Shown in pieces: positions 44,189 to 53,444 of a stretch of 64,000 nucleotides of DNA. This DNA is from CBDVBE01 sp964543525. Lineage in GTDB: Bacteria > Fibrobacterota > Chitinivibrionia > Chitinivibrionales > JANQEN01. The notes beneath the pieces were generated by a model that had not been told where the DNA came from, made no database searches, and saw only the letters and a program-made list of their open reading frames with translations. The first letter of the stretch is position 1. Each line of letters starts with the position of its first letter. The stretch is from positions 1-64,000 of the forward strand of contig CAZIYW010000013.1 in NCBI GenBank assembly GCA_964543525.1. The letters run 5' to 3'. The position numbers and the translations under genes are program-made.

Positions 44189-46138
44189 TTACTGCAATAG
44201 TATAAATTTATTTACAACTTTTTCCTTTTCTTTGCTCAAGTGAATAAAATAAACGCCCTTTGAAAAGTTACTACCGTTCCATGGCAGCACCCGTTCTCCA
44301 GCCGCAAGGTATTTATCTGCAGCAATGGTTCTGATTTTCTTTCCATCCGCAGTGTATGCATCAAGGTTGTATTTTCCTGCACTTGGCAAATTAAGCGTAA
44401 TTATCGATGGAGTAAAGGATTTTACCTGCATACTACCTGCGAAAACAATCTTGTCGTCTTCAGAGGTGTTTGTCGCATAGCTTATAGTCTCGAGTGCCGG
44501 ATCACCAAAAAGATTATACATACTGGCACCTTCTTTTTTTGCAGTTTCACTGCATGAAAAACCAGAAGCAGAGATAGACGTATCAAACACAAAATGCTTT
44601 CCAAAGAAAAATATCTGTCCTATTGTATGCAAATCAGGTTCAACAGCCGCCATCCGCGCCATACCCGCATTCAGAATTTTCTGATAGGACGCGGAGCTTA
44701 CCGAAGCACCGGTGTACATACAGGCACCACCCTCTGCGGAAATCCAGGCATCACCAAAGCATTTACTGCCAGTGAATGTACCTGTTAGACATGCGAATCC
44801 CCAGACAAAGGGATACACTTCATCGTTTGTCATCTTGGTTACATCTGACGAACTAATTCCTTCCGAGAAACCAGTAGTACCTCCATGTCCCTGATAACAG
44901 ACATACCGTGAAGCATTATCAGCAATTGCCTTTTTTGCAGCAGCGGTTGCCTGAGACGCATTCATAGGGTCACCATCAGCAATCTGCCAGTCAATCTCAA
45001 ATCCACCGGGCTCCCAGTAATGATCCTTAATGTATGTAACTTGATCGTGAATATGCCCATCCCCATCATAGGTTGAATAGAGGGTTACCCGTTTCGGATA
45101 GTCATCAATATTTTTTTCCGTATGCATTGTCTTATGTACGATATTCCCCAATTCCTCGGCACTTCTCACAGAAAACATCCCGACAAAACAATCAGAATAC
45201 TTTTCAGAACCTTCCTCCAAACTATAAGGCCAGTAGGTATGAGGACGAGAACCAACAGATGCAGTATAATGGGGCATTGTACCTGCATTACCCACAAACA
45301 GTATATAAGTAGGTTTTGGAGATAAATCATTTATATACGATTTTACCTCTGACTCGTCACTCCCTGCATCATCTATATCAACAGCTGTCACGTCATATAA
45401 ATCCTCACGGAATTCAATAAAGGTTTTAAGATCCTCATTTTCTGCATACCGGGATTCATGCAGAATCAGATACCCATCTTTTCCCAGTCCTCTTGGGAGT
45501 GGCACATCATAATTAACAAACAGTTTTTTAATATAGGCATGACCGTCTTCAGAATAAGTTGCCGGTATTGCCGAAATACCCTCCGGCATAGTAATATCCA
45601 GCTTGAATTTCTTAACTATAGTCACCGTATTCTTCAGCGGATTATAGGAGACTGGGCGCAGTATTACCTCAACACCGGGTACACCAAAGCAGACAAACGG
45701 ATCGGAAACCGTAACTAACTGTTCGTGCAAACCCCTACTCGTATAATATCCTCTATCAAGGCTCAAAGGCCGTTTTGACAGGGGAATAGTAATAGGAAAA
45801 TCTTCCTGCATGGGGTGTATTTTTGCTGAAAGCACCTTATGCTCCACTTCCAGTACAGTTGCGTTTACGGTAGGTTTCAGTTTCTGTTTACCTATGGCAA
45901 GCCGGAATACTGTTTCCGGCAGCCCAGCCATACCAACAGGATTATTGTAATAAAATCCCGGTATTTGTACCGCCACATATCCATTTCCCGCATCCTCAAT
46001 GGAAACGTTCGACAGGTTTACGACACCGGTATACCCTGTCGGAGTCTTCTGCAAATCCAGTGCAAATGCAGTAATTAATATCCCGGTACACAGCACGGTA
46101 TACCCTCCCTTAACGAGCAAATGAAAATACCGTTTCAT
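44189..46138 (-). CDS. Third secreted C25 gingipain-type peptidase
   Basis: A 649-residue peptidase of the gingipain family, diverged from the tandem pair at 6.9-11.4 kb. It has a signal peptide (about 1-27, ending FALDL) and a propeptide-like beta region with GVPGVEVILRPVSYNPLKNT. In the catalytic domain the His is in VCYQGHGG (about residue 415) and the Cys in GFACLTGTF (about residue 449). The last 85 residues form a FlgD/T9SS-type tail (KYNLDAYTADGKKIR, SKGVYFIHLSKEKEKV). The ATG at 46138 is preceded by GGGGAG; an overlapping GTG is three bases upstream. Confidence 0.87.
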   Translation of the reverse strand: MKRYFHLLVKGGYTVLCTGILITAFALDLQKTPTGYTGVVNLSNVSIEDAGNGYVAVQIPGFYYNNPVGMAGLPETVFRLAIGKQKLKPTVNATVLEVEHKVLSAKIHPMQEDFPITIPLSKRPLSLDRGYYTSRGLHEQLVTVSDPFVCFGVPGVEVILRPVSYNPLKNTVTIVKKFKLDITMPEGISAIPATYSEDGHAYIKKLFVNYDVPLPRGLGKDGYLILHESRYAENEDLKTFIEFREDLYDVTAVDIDDAGSDESEVKSYINDLSPKPTYILFVGNAGTMPHYTASVGSRPHTYWPYSLEEGSEKYSDCFVGMFSVRSAEELGNIVHKTMHTEKNIDDYPKRVTLYSTYDGDGHIHDQVTYIKDHYWEPGGFEIDWQIADGDPMNASQATAAAKKAIADNASRYVCYQGHGGTTGFSEGISSSDVTKMTNDEVYPFVWGFACLTGTFTGSKCFGDAWISAEGGACMYTGASVSSASYQKILNAGMARMAAVEPDLHTIGQIFFFGKHFVFDTSISASGFSCSETAKKEGASMYNLFGDPALETISYATNTSEDDKIVFAGSMQVKSFTPSIITLNLPSAGKYNLDAYTADGKKIRTIAADKYLAAGERVLPWNGSNFSKGVYFIHLSKEKEKVVNKFILLQ

Positions 46139-46219
46139 CACGCTCCCCTTTCATTAAAAATTTAAAATTATTGCACTTCCCATCTTATTATCCGTAATCC
46201 TGATTGTAGCTAGAAAACT

Positions 46220-47797
46220 TTACCTCAACTCCGGGCCAAATACAATGACGCCGCCTCCGTCCATGGTGACCCATTTATTATTTAACGAATCGATGGCTAT
46301 CGTATACAGATGCTCCGCCTGAGTCGGTATATTCGTATTTGACGAATTATACATACTCCATTCCGCATGATCATACTTAAATAAGTGACCGTGTTCGGAC
46401 CCTACCCAGATGAAATTGTTGTGATCGACTTTAATATTATGAATTGGATAGGTAGGTAAAATTGTATTTATCTTATTGAAAATTTTCCAATTGGTACCGT
46501 CAAATTTTATAACGTCGCCGAGATTTGAGCCAATCCATATAGCGCCGTTTTTGTCGACCGCCACACAGGTGAGCGTATCGATAGGTAATGGAGAATTGGT
46601 GGTGTTGTAGGTAATCCAATTGGTTCCGTTAAAGTTTGTGAGACCTCGTCTTGACGGTATCCAGACACTATTGTCCGGACCGACGGCGATTTTGGAAACA
46701 TAACCGCTCGGCAGCCCCGAATTCTGGGGATTGTACCTTATCCATTGCGTGCCGTCATATTTTACAAGGCCATACCCGTTAATCGATATCCACTTGTTAT
46801 CATCGTTATCAACTGCAATTGAATATATTCTCCCGTACGGAATTGAAGCGTTTTCCATATTGTATACTTTCCACGATGTACCGTCATAGGCTAATACGCC
46901 ATAATGGGATCCAAACCATTTCGTACCGTTATGGTCAACGGCTATACTGAGTATTGAAGACTGAAAGCCCAGAAAGGATGCGACATCATACACCTGCCAT
47001 GAGGTATCATTAAAATGGGCTATCCTGGCACTGTATCCTGCGAACCATTTACTGCCGTCATTATCTATGGCTGCACAATATATCCCGTTATCGGGAAGGC
47101 CTGAATTATCTGCGTTATAGACCAGTCCCAGTGCGTACGAGCCAACCGTTACCGTATCCTTCACCGGGACCGTAAAAAGATTGTCATTCACTGTGAAAAC
47201 GTATTCAGGATCGTCAGCATTTCTGAAATCAAGCCGGCTAAATTGTGCCGACGGCACCTGCGGCAAATAAAGAATAAAGTTGCCGGCATTGAAAAATGTA
47301 TTCCCCGACGTGACAGTATAAATAAAGGTTCCGGGAATATAGACATAACCTGAAGCAGTATCTACCGAATCCGGGAGTAAAACCTTTACAATTCCATGTT
47401 CCTTCAGACTCAGATCGATATCGGTGAGAACTATACTGTCGCCGGTTAAGATAATGCCGGCCTGAAACAGGGAGGTATTACCATCTTTATGCAAAGCATA
47501 TAAATTATAGCTACTCCCGCTATCCACCGCCGGTAAGGAAAATCGCCCTTCAGCATCGGTGGTATCCCGTAGTGAGTCCGGAAGCTGCGAACCAAGACAG
47601 GGATTGTAACCGGTTGGTATGAAATACACATAGGCATCGGAAACGGGAGCATTATTTTCATTGGTGATGATCCCAACCACCTTGGCATTGCCCGTACTCG
47701 ATCCGGTCCCGGCTATATCCGCGCCTGAGGAACAGGATAGCATCCATACCAGAGAAGCAATACCTATGCATTTCATGATGCGTGTAACGAAATCCAT
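46220..47797 (-). CDS. Surface lipoprotein with CarboxypepD_reg-like and beta-propeller domains
   Basis: A 525-residue lipoprotein. The signal ends at LSC (Cys about residue 22), followed by SSGADIAGTGSSTGNAKVVG, an opening I associate with Fibrobacterota regulator-linked lipoproteins. Residues about 38-110 form a carboxypeptidase-regulatory-like domain (ITNENNAPVSDAYVYF, TDAEGRFSLPAV). A linker domain follows, and from about 240 to the end at least six repeats of the two-component-regulator propeller type (IAVDHNGTKWFGSHYGVLAYDG, IAVDNDDNKWISINGYGLVKY) make a ligand-binding propeller. AGGAGGGGG precedes the ATG, three bases after the TIGR02147 stop, so the two are co-expressed. Confidence 0.85.
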   Translation of the reverse strand: MDFVTRIMKCIGIASLVWMLSCSSGADIAGTGSSTGNAKVVGIITNENNAPVSDAYVYFIPTGYNPCLGSQLPDSLRDTTDAEGRFSLPAVDSGSSYNLYALHKDGNTSLFQAGIILTGDSIVLTDIDLSLKEHGIVKVLLPDSVDTASGYVYIPGTFIYTVTSGNTFFNAGNFILYLPQVPSAQFSRLDFRNADDPEYVFTVNDNLFTVPVKDTVTVGSYALGLVYNADNSGLPDNGIYCAAIDNDGSKWFAGYSARIAHFNDTSWQVYDVASFLGFQSSILSIAVDHNGTKWFGSHYGVLAYDGTSWKVYNMENASIPYGRIYSIAVDNDDNKWISINGYGLVKYDGTQWIRYNPQNSGLPSGYVSKIAVGPDNSVWIPSRRGLTNFNGTNWITYNTTNSPLPIDTLTCVAVDKNGAIWIGSNLGDVIKFDGTNWKIFNKINTILPTYPIHNIKVDHNNFIWVGSEHGHLFKYDHAEWSMYNSSNTNIPTQAEHLYTIAIDSLNNKWVTMDGGGVIVFGPELR

Positions 47798-47800
47798 ACG

Positions 47801-48655
47801 TTATTCCCCCTCCTGTCTGGCGTTCCTTTTTACAACCGGGAAAAACTGAAAATTGAGCTGATACACTTCTTCAGATTTTGAGGTATCAGACATAACATCA
47901 CTGAGTATCTCATCCTTGAAATTCTGTATCTTCCATTTTATCTCATTAAACGTTTTGCGCGAAATACCAAGCGTCATACCGCTGACTTCCCTCTCCTCCG
48001 GCTTAACCTTTTCAATCGCTTCCTCGCCAAGCTGAATCATTTTACGATTGTGGTTACGAATTGACAATGATTCAACTTCAGGATCGGTTTTAATTATCGG
48101 GTCACACTGGACCCATTTACCGTTGCCATTCTTTCTGATAATGCCGATATCTTCAAGTAATTGCAATGATTTTTTAACCTGACCCGGTGTTATCGGCGGT
48201 GACAGCATTTTCGCAATTGCAGCATAATCGTCGCCTATATCCATAAAAGATACAAGCTCCCGAATAGCGGCATGATACCACTCACTGTACATTTTATATT
48301 GGAGTTCATTGAGCCGCTTGGCTTTGGAGCCCTGTTTATACCGGAACATCTCTTTAAAGAGCTCATTTTTTTCCTGCTCATTTTTCGACTGATTGAAAAG
48401 AACCATTAACCGGAAATAGTCACATTCACGGGCAGTAAGATTCAGTACCCTGCAAAACTTTTCAATACTTTTTACTGCAATATTCCGTTCACCGTTTATT
48501 ACCTGTTTCAACACATTATGCGAGGAAAAGCCCGCTTTATTAGAGAAATAACGATATGAGAAATACCGCGTCTGCTTTTTCTGGAGATTATAAAAATCTC
48601 TTAAAAAAACTCGAAAATCGACATAGCCAAATATGTTTAATTTTTTCGGGGCCAT
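47801..48655 (-). CDS. TIGR02147/DUF4423 family protein paired with lipoprotein
   Basis: A 284-residue cytoplasmic member of the TIGR02147 family. It has the N-terminal hallmark NIFGYVDFRVFLRDFYNLQK and an HTH-like segment SYRYFSNKAGFSSHNVLKQV (about 33-52). The family core follows (ECDYFRLMVLFNQSK, YSEWYHAAIRELVSF), then a second winged-helix-like region PPITPGQVKKSLQLLEDIGI and the DUF4423 tail. It overlaps nothing and is followed three bases later by the propeller lipoprotein. Gene coupling suggests a regulator plus envelope sensor; DNA binding is inferred from fold pattern, not shown. Confidence 0.88.
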   Translation of the reverse strand: MAPKKLNIFGYVDFRVFLRDFYNLQKKQTRYFSYRYFSNKAGFSSHNVLKQVINGERNIAVKSIEKFCRVLNLTARECDYFRLMVLFNQSKNEQEKNELFKEMFRYKQGSKAKRLNELQYKMYSEWYHAAIRELVSFMDIGDDYAAIAKMLSPPITPGQVKKSLQLLEDIGIIRKNGNGKWVQCDPIIKTDPEVESLSIRNHNRKMIQLGEEAIEKVKPEEREVSGMTLGISRKTFNEIKWKIQNFKDEILSDVMSDTSKSEEVYQLNFQFFPVVKRNARQEGE

Positions 48656-49351
48656 TTAATAACGGGTTCTCATTTGATTATTCAGTTCACAGGAAATCAT
48701 ATGCGTATTATTATATTCAGCGTTAAACCAGAAACAGAGAATATCCTCTCCATGGGTAAAACATTCAGAAAGTGATAAAGTATCTTTACAGGGATAAATT
48801 TTTTTATACTCCTTAATGGCTTTATTAATAAGGTCTTTTTAAATGATTTCCAGTTCCAAGAGGCCCCCCTCCCTCACAATATAAAGAAAATATGTCTGGA
48901 AATCGACAATAAATTTGGAAATAATTTTAAATTGATGAATATTTTTTGGCATTCCCTCTCTGATTGCCTAATTATTTGCTATTATACTTAATGTAACCAA
49001 TTTTTTGCCTTTCTTCCAAAAAAAATACTGGTTGTTTTTATTTTTTTGTACACTATTAGTGTACACTTTTCAAATTAACAAATTGATATTAATTAAATTA
49101 TAAATGCTATATATATTAAAATTGCATAATTTCAGTGCACACTTCGGATAGTAAAATATTTATTTGGAAATAATTGTTCAATAGGTCGGGTTATTACCGC
49201 TCTCCGAAATCCGCCGGGAGTATGAGGAGGTGAGGGTATACACTATTTAAATACGGAGAAAAATAACTGTCTGCGTTTACAATATGCTAAAAAGTTTTAA
49301 TAAATATGATTATGCTTTTAATGAAGTAATGGCGTTATAGCATGTATCATC
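48656..49351. other. Long AT-rich region upstream of the TIGR02147-lipoprotein pair
   Basis: Nearly 700 bases with no supported gene. It is the probable promoter region of the leftward TIGR02147 gene and contains the perfect palindrome at 49047-49065. Confidence 0.5.
49047..49065. promoter_or_regulatory. Perfect 9-base-arm palindrome, candidate operator
   Basis: TGTACACTA, one base, TAGTGTACA. It is the strongest inverted repeat in the AT-rich region, about 390 bases upstream of the TIGR02147 start. A half-site-like AGTGCACAC follows at about 49134-49142. It has no T run suited to termination. Confidence 0.45.
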
Positions 49352-49681
49352 TTATTCTTCCAGCTCTTCCAACGAATCGACCATGGGGATCTCATTGTGA
49401 AGCTCCAACACCAGAAAGAAGTGTCGAATATCATACCCCGGCTCAATAAGAGTTAATGAACCATGCTTCCGTCTCACCATCTCCCAGCAATTGATAATTA
49501 TTGCACCTGTGCGGGAAGTAAAAAAGGATCCTTCCCTGAAACGTATACCAATATGCAGAACATTTTCCCGAAGAAGTTCCTCGATTATCGGCACAAGATC
49601 GGTTAAATTAGAATTGGTGCTTAACACCTCATTAATCTCAACAACACGGTATTTCCCATGGGAGCTTATTTCGCACTGCAT
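49352..49681 (-). CDS. STAS-domain protein (anti-anti-sigma-like)
   Basis: A 109-residue single-domain protein with the STAS pattern: a short N-terminal strand pair (YRVVEINEVLSTNSNLTDL), a central strand (VLHIGIRFREGSFFTSRTGA) where the phosphorylatable Ser/Thr region normally lies, and the helix-strand end (RKHGSLTLIEPG, LELHNEIPMVDSLEEL). The Asp before the Ser in classical SpoIIAA (D-S) is not obvious. GGAGGA lies seven bases before ATG 49681. Alone between two AT-rich spacers; partner switch kinase not in the window. Confidence 0.7.
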   Translation of the reverse strand: MQCEISSHGKYRVVEINEVLSTNSNLTDLVPIIEELLRENVLHIGIRFREGSFFTSRTGAIIINCWEMVRRKHGSLTLIEPGYDIRHFFLVLELHNEIPMVDSLEELEE

Positions 49682-49835
49682 TAACAATCCTCCTGGTAAC
49701 AAATACCATCCACTCCCCCTGTATATAATTATACACGATATTGCAATTTATTTAAAGTTAAATTTTACAAACAGTTACGCGAATAGAAGCGTACCGTAAC
49801 AATCAAATTTTAACGTAACAAAATAAATCTAAGGA

Positions 49836-50264
49836 TTATCGGGTGGTGCACACTGAAACACCGGCAATTATCGCTAAAGGTAATACAATTACATTGAACA
49901 GTAAATACAAAAAAGACATTTTCAGCGGGAACAGACCGAAATTGACAAAATGTGCCAAAAACAGGAGTGAAAATGAAATAAATATACCGCCGGTTACTAA
50001 AGCGGCTTTTATCTGAGAGAGAAAAAACGGTCTTATTATCCTGCAGGTAGCCATAATCACAAGTAATTCCAGAAATGGAGCCACAATATTGATAACATGT
50101 TATCCAGGTCCAGTTTGAGCGGATGAGACCTGTCTGATATTTTCTTGTATGGAGATGCCGAAAACATTTGCTGCGATGAACTCCAATGCAAAGTCAATTA
50201 TAAGAAAAACGGCACAAGCCTGTAATCCCGCTGCAAGAAGCGCTTTTATCTCTATTCCTTTCAT
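49836..50264 (-). pseudogene. Four-helix membrane protein interrupted by an in-frame TAA
   Basis: From ATG 50264 a frame encodes 54 residues (first helix ALLAAGLQACAVFLIIDFAL) and stops at TAA 50100-50102. The same frame continues at once with three more helices (PFLELLVIMATCRIIRPFF, ALVTGGIFISFSLLFLAH, FLYLLFNVIVLPLAIIAGV) to 49836. Together they look like one small four-helix inner-membrane protein. A GTG at 50084 could start the second piece separately, but has no clear ribosome-binding site. The start overlaps the stop of the spermidine-synthase-like gene by four bases. Confidence 0.6.
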
Positions 50265-53146
50265 TGTCGTATCCCTTTCTTTTTGTTTATTATCTCAAGA
50301 ACGCGCTCCCGATTCTTCAGAGCGCTCGTATATCCCGGTTTACTCTCTATAGCCTGCGTAAAATACTCCAGTGCCTTTTCATATTGCTCATTCTGCGCTA
50401 GTATGACCCCAATATTGTTACCCGCTTCGGCATGTCCTGGAATAAGCCGCGTCGTTTCATTGAAATGGTGCAGGGCTGAATCAACCTTCCCCTGTTTTAA
50501 CAGCATAAGCCCAAGATTATAATGAGCATTCCCATGTTCAGGATAGACCGTCAGTGTCCGGCGGAAATAGTCCTCAGCTCCTGCAATGTTATTATTTTTT
50601 GCGGCAAGCTCCCCCAGTTGAAAGGCGAAATCGTAATTATAGGGATTTTGGGTATAAGCGCGCAACAGATACTGTTCATTCCCTCCTTCAAGGTAGAAAC
50701 GAAACAGTCTCATGGCTGTAATATTCCTGAGATTGTATTGGCGTATATGGCTAATCTTCCTGCTTACCGTATCAGGAATGCCGTCTGAAAAAATCAGTTT
50801 CGGATTATCCAAATGCTTCATGACCTGATGTAGGATGCGGTTAACTGCGCCACCTTCTTTCCGTCGGACATCGGCAGTTGCATATTCAAGTAACGGTTTG
50901 TCATCAGTATATGTCTGCGCATCTGTCGTTAACCGGAACAGGCTTTTCGGTCCACTGAGAAATCCTGCGGCAAATACATCCGGGTTATTAAGGGAATTTT
51001 TGGGGCCACCCCAGTAATAGTAGGTTAAATCCTTCGACACCAGTGTGTTGTTCTTTACTATCCTGAGTCGTATGTCTGTCAAAACCGGCTGTGTGTCGGC
51101 AGAACCGATTAGCAGAAATTCATTTCGATTATACCAGAGCACGTTGTTGGGAAAGACTTCGATGAACGTGTGAATCACTGAGAGGAATTCTCTGGTATCA
51201 AGGAAAACGATGGGAATGAACTGACAGAGTAAGCCGTTTCTTTTTAATTTTCTTTTAGCTGATTGATAAAAATCTGATGTATAAAACGACGCGCATCCCG
51301 GCCTGAAAAGCTGTCCTGTTTCTACGGAAATAATATCGTATTTTCGGTCAGTATGGGAAACGAAGTTCCGTCCGTCTTCGATGATGCACTGTACCCGATT
51401 ATCATCCATCCATTCCGAATCGAAATAGTCGCGTATAAGTGTAAACAGCTCCTTTTCAATATCTATACAATCAAGCTTTTTCATCGGATAATAGAGAAAC
51501 CGTGATGCTGTCTGTCCCACCCCTACACCGATTACCAGAATCTGTTCAGGGTTCTGATGAAGAATCATGGGAACATGGGCCGCCATAATCTGATGGCTTA
51601 CCCTCTCCTCCCCCTGCCACATACGATCAATTTCAAGCACCGGAACGTCATACCTGTTTTTCACTACGGCAAGATGCCCCCCGACTCCCTCCCTGAAATC
51701 AATCAACCGTCCCTCTTCCGCAAGGTATCCTGCCGGCACCTGAGCAGGTGACAACAACGGCACGGCACACCAGATTACTGTGCCTGCCGTTATTACTGCC
51801 GTTTTTATAGTGATTTTTATATGCCGGTCCACCAGGCCAATCGCCAGACAGCCAATGCCGATACTAATCCCGGTTGTCAATAGAACGCTTTTCTGCAAAC
51901 CCATAACCGGGACCAAAATAAAGCCGACGCCCAATGCCCCGAACACACCGCCGATAGTATTTACCGCCGTCATTTTCCCGACTCCGACCCCGGCAAATAC
52001 CGGATTTCCAACAACCATCCGAATCGCGAGTGGAAAAGCCATACCTGACAGTAAAGAGGGAACCGGAAATACCAGGATTACAATAAGAATAAGTGTTGCT
52101 ATCCGGTGAGTATCCCTGACGCTGTTCCATACTGATACCGGCAGCATCATACTACTTAGCACACTGATCCCTATCACCATACTGATAATACCGAATATAA
52201 ATGCACAATGCCGGATTTTTCCCGAAATCAGAGCGACTATCAGACTGCCGATAACAATACCGGCCAGAATTGTCGTAAGGGTTATGGTGTAGGTAAACAC
52301 CGTATTATGCACTATCAATGATAAAAAACGGGTCCAGAGTATCTCATTACCCAGAGCGACAAATCCGTTAAAGAAAAACAGGAGAGCAATTCCGGCACGG
52401 TACCGGGAGCCCGATAAAAGAAATGTCTCACTTCTTATGGCATCAGCCGCAGGCTCATGCGGAGAGCATTTTTTCTCCTTCTGTAAATACCGTACAGGAG
52501 GCATTTTCAGTATATACATAATCACACCGATACTGATATTTACGATACCACCCATAACGACAGTCTTATTCATACCAAAACATGGAAGGATGTATAATCC
52601 ACACAAAGCACACCCAACAGCCGCTCCCAGAGTATTAATCGCATATAGTAAACCGACTGAGCGTGAGATATGATTTTTTATACGGACATACTGCCGGCAG
52701 AATAGCGGCAGGGTACCGCCAATCAGTACTGTCGGCGGTAAAAAAAGTACGGCACAGACAAGTAAACGTACCAGTGACAGCAGTAAAAAATGTTGATACA
52801 GAAAGGGGTATACCCGGGTAAACATCTTCTGCAATACAAAAAACAGCGCCGGATTAAGGAAAACAAGAATACCGAGTACAATCTCCAGTATTGCGTATAT
52901 TCTAAGCGGCTTGTTTGTTTTCAGGGTATATCTGCCGAACACATAACTGCCGAGTGCCATACCGGCAAAAAAAATGGCCGTCACAGTACTTACCGCAAAT
53001 GTGGTGGCGCCGAAAACCAGCGAAGCTTTCCGTATCCAGCATATCTCATATACCAGACTTGTAAATCCTGAAATAAAAAAGCAGGTTATTGCACAATAAT
53101 CCGGAAGCGAAAAGGATTGTTGCGGGAGTTGTTTGTCTTCGGCCAT
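50261..53146 (-). CDS. Polytopic membrane protein fused to spermidine-synthase-like and TPR domains
   Basis: A 961-residue inner-membrane protein. Residues about 15-470 hold some 14 transmembrane helices in two similar halves, of the type found in fused spermidine synthase transporters (GFTSLVYEICWIRKASLVFGAT, GFVALGNEILWTRFLSLIVHN). Residues about 480-740 are a spermidine-synthase-like Rossmann domain (ILVIGVGVGQTASRFLYYP, DCIDIEKELF, CIIEDGRNFVSHTDRKYDII). From about 830 there are TPR repeats (DYFRRTLTVYPEHGNAHYNLGLMLL, NEQYEKALEYFTQAIESKPG). Catalysis is uncertain, since the canonical Asp of the polyamine site cannot be verified. The start has a weak ribosome-binding site. Confidence 0.83.
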   Translation of the reverse strand: MAEDKQLPQQSFSLPDYCAITCFFISGFTSLVYEICWIRKASLVFGATTFAVSTVTAIFFAGMALGSYVFGRYTLKTNKPLRIYAILEIVLGILVFLNPALFFVLQKMFTRVYPFLYQHFLLLSLVRLLVCAVLFLPPTVLIGGTLPLFCRQYVRIKNHISRSVGLLYAINTLGAAVGCALCGLYILPCFGMNKTVVMGGIVNISIGVIMYILKMPPVRYLQKEKKCSPHEPAADAIRSETFLLSGSRYRAGIALLFFFNGFVALGNEILWTRFLSLIVHNTVFTYTITLTTILAGIVIGSLIVALISGKIRHCAFIFGIISMVIGISVLSSMMLPVSVWNSVRDTHRIATLILIVILVFPVPSLLSGMAFPLAIRMVVGNPVFAGVGVGKMTAVNTIGGVFGALGVGFILVPVMGLQKSVLLTTGISIGIGCLAIGLVDRHIKITIKTAVITAGTVIWCAVPLLSPAQVPAGYLAEEGRLIDFREGVGGHLAVVKNRYDVPVLEIDRMWQGEERVSHQIMAAHVPMILHQNPEQILVIGVGVGQTASRFLYYPMKKLDCIDIEKELFTLIRDYFDSEWMDDNRVQCIIEDGRNFVSHTDRKYDIISVETGQLFRPGCASFYTSDFYQSAKRKLKRNGLLCQFIPIVFLDTREFLSVIHTFIEVFPNNVLWYNRNEFLLIGSADTQPVLTDIRLRIVKNNTLVSKDLTYYYWGGPKNSLNNPDVFAAGFLSGPKSLFRLTTDAQTYTDDKPLLEYATADVRRKEGGAVNRILHQVMKHLDNPKLIFSDGIPDTVSRKISHIRQYNLRNITAMRLFRFYLEGGNEQYLLRAYTQNPYNYDFAFQLGELAAKNNNIAGAEDYFRRTLTVYPEHGNAHYNLGLMLLKQGKVDSALHHFNETTRLIPGHAEAGNNIGVILAQNEQYEKALEYFTQAIESKPGYTSALKNRERVLEIINKKKGIRQ

Positions 53147-53444
53147 ACCGTACCATTTAAAAAATTTACAGCTGTCGATATGATTCTAAATATAGTTAAA
53201 TTGTACCCTTTCACGCCCCCTGAATCCTCCGGAGGGGAACTTGTAATGACTTTATTTTATTAGTAGCTATACGTTTTTTTCAGTCGAATTTGGCACTATA
53301 ACTTACACTTGAATTTATCCGTGGGATTAATGGTTTTTCAAATTCGTTTACTTTATAAAAATGGTAATCGATTGTATTGATTAATTTCAGCGAGATTGAG
53401 AATTCGTTTTAGAATTAGGTACTGACGAACCAAATATAAAGAAG
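53147..53444. other. Spacer between prk operon and membrane-protein gene
   Basis: 298 bases, no gene. It includes a CCTCCGGAGG palindrome near 53228-53237 within CCCC...GGGG, without a T run, and the AT-rich end of the prk operon transcript. Confidence 0.4.

Noticed and set aside
5111..50264. General stop-codon reassignment in this organism
   Set aside because: The interrupted genes show different codons (TAG and TAA), while TAA, TAG and TGA all end well-recognised genes in the window; decay is simpler.
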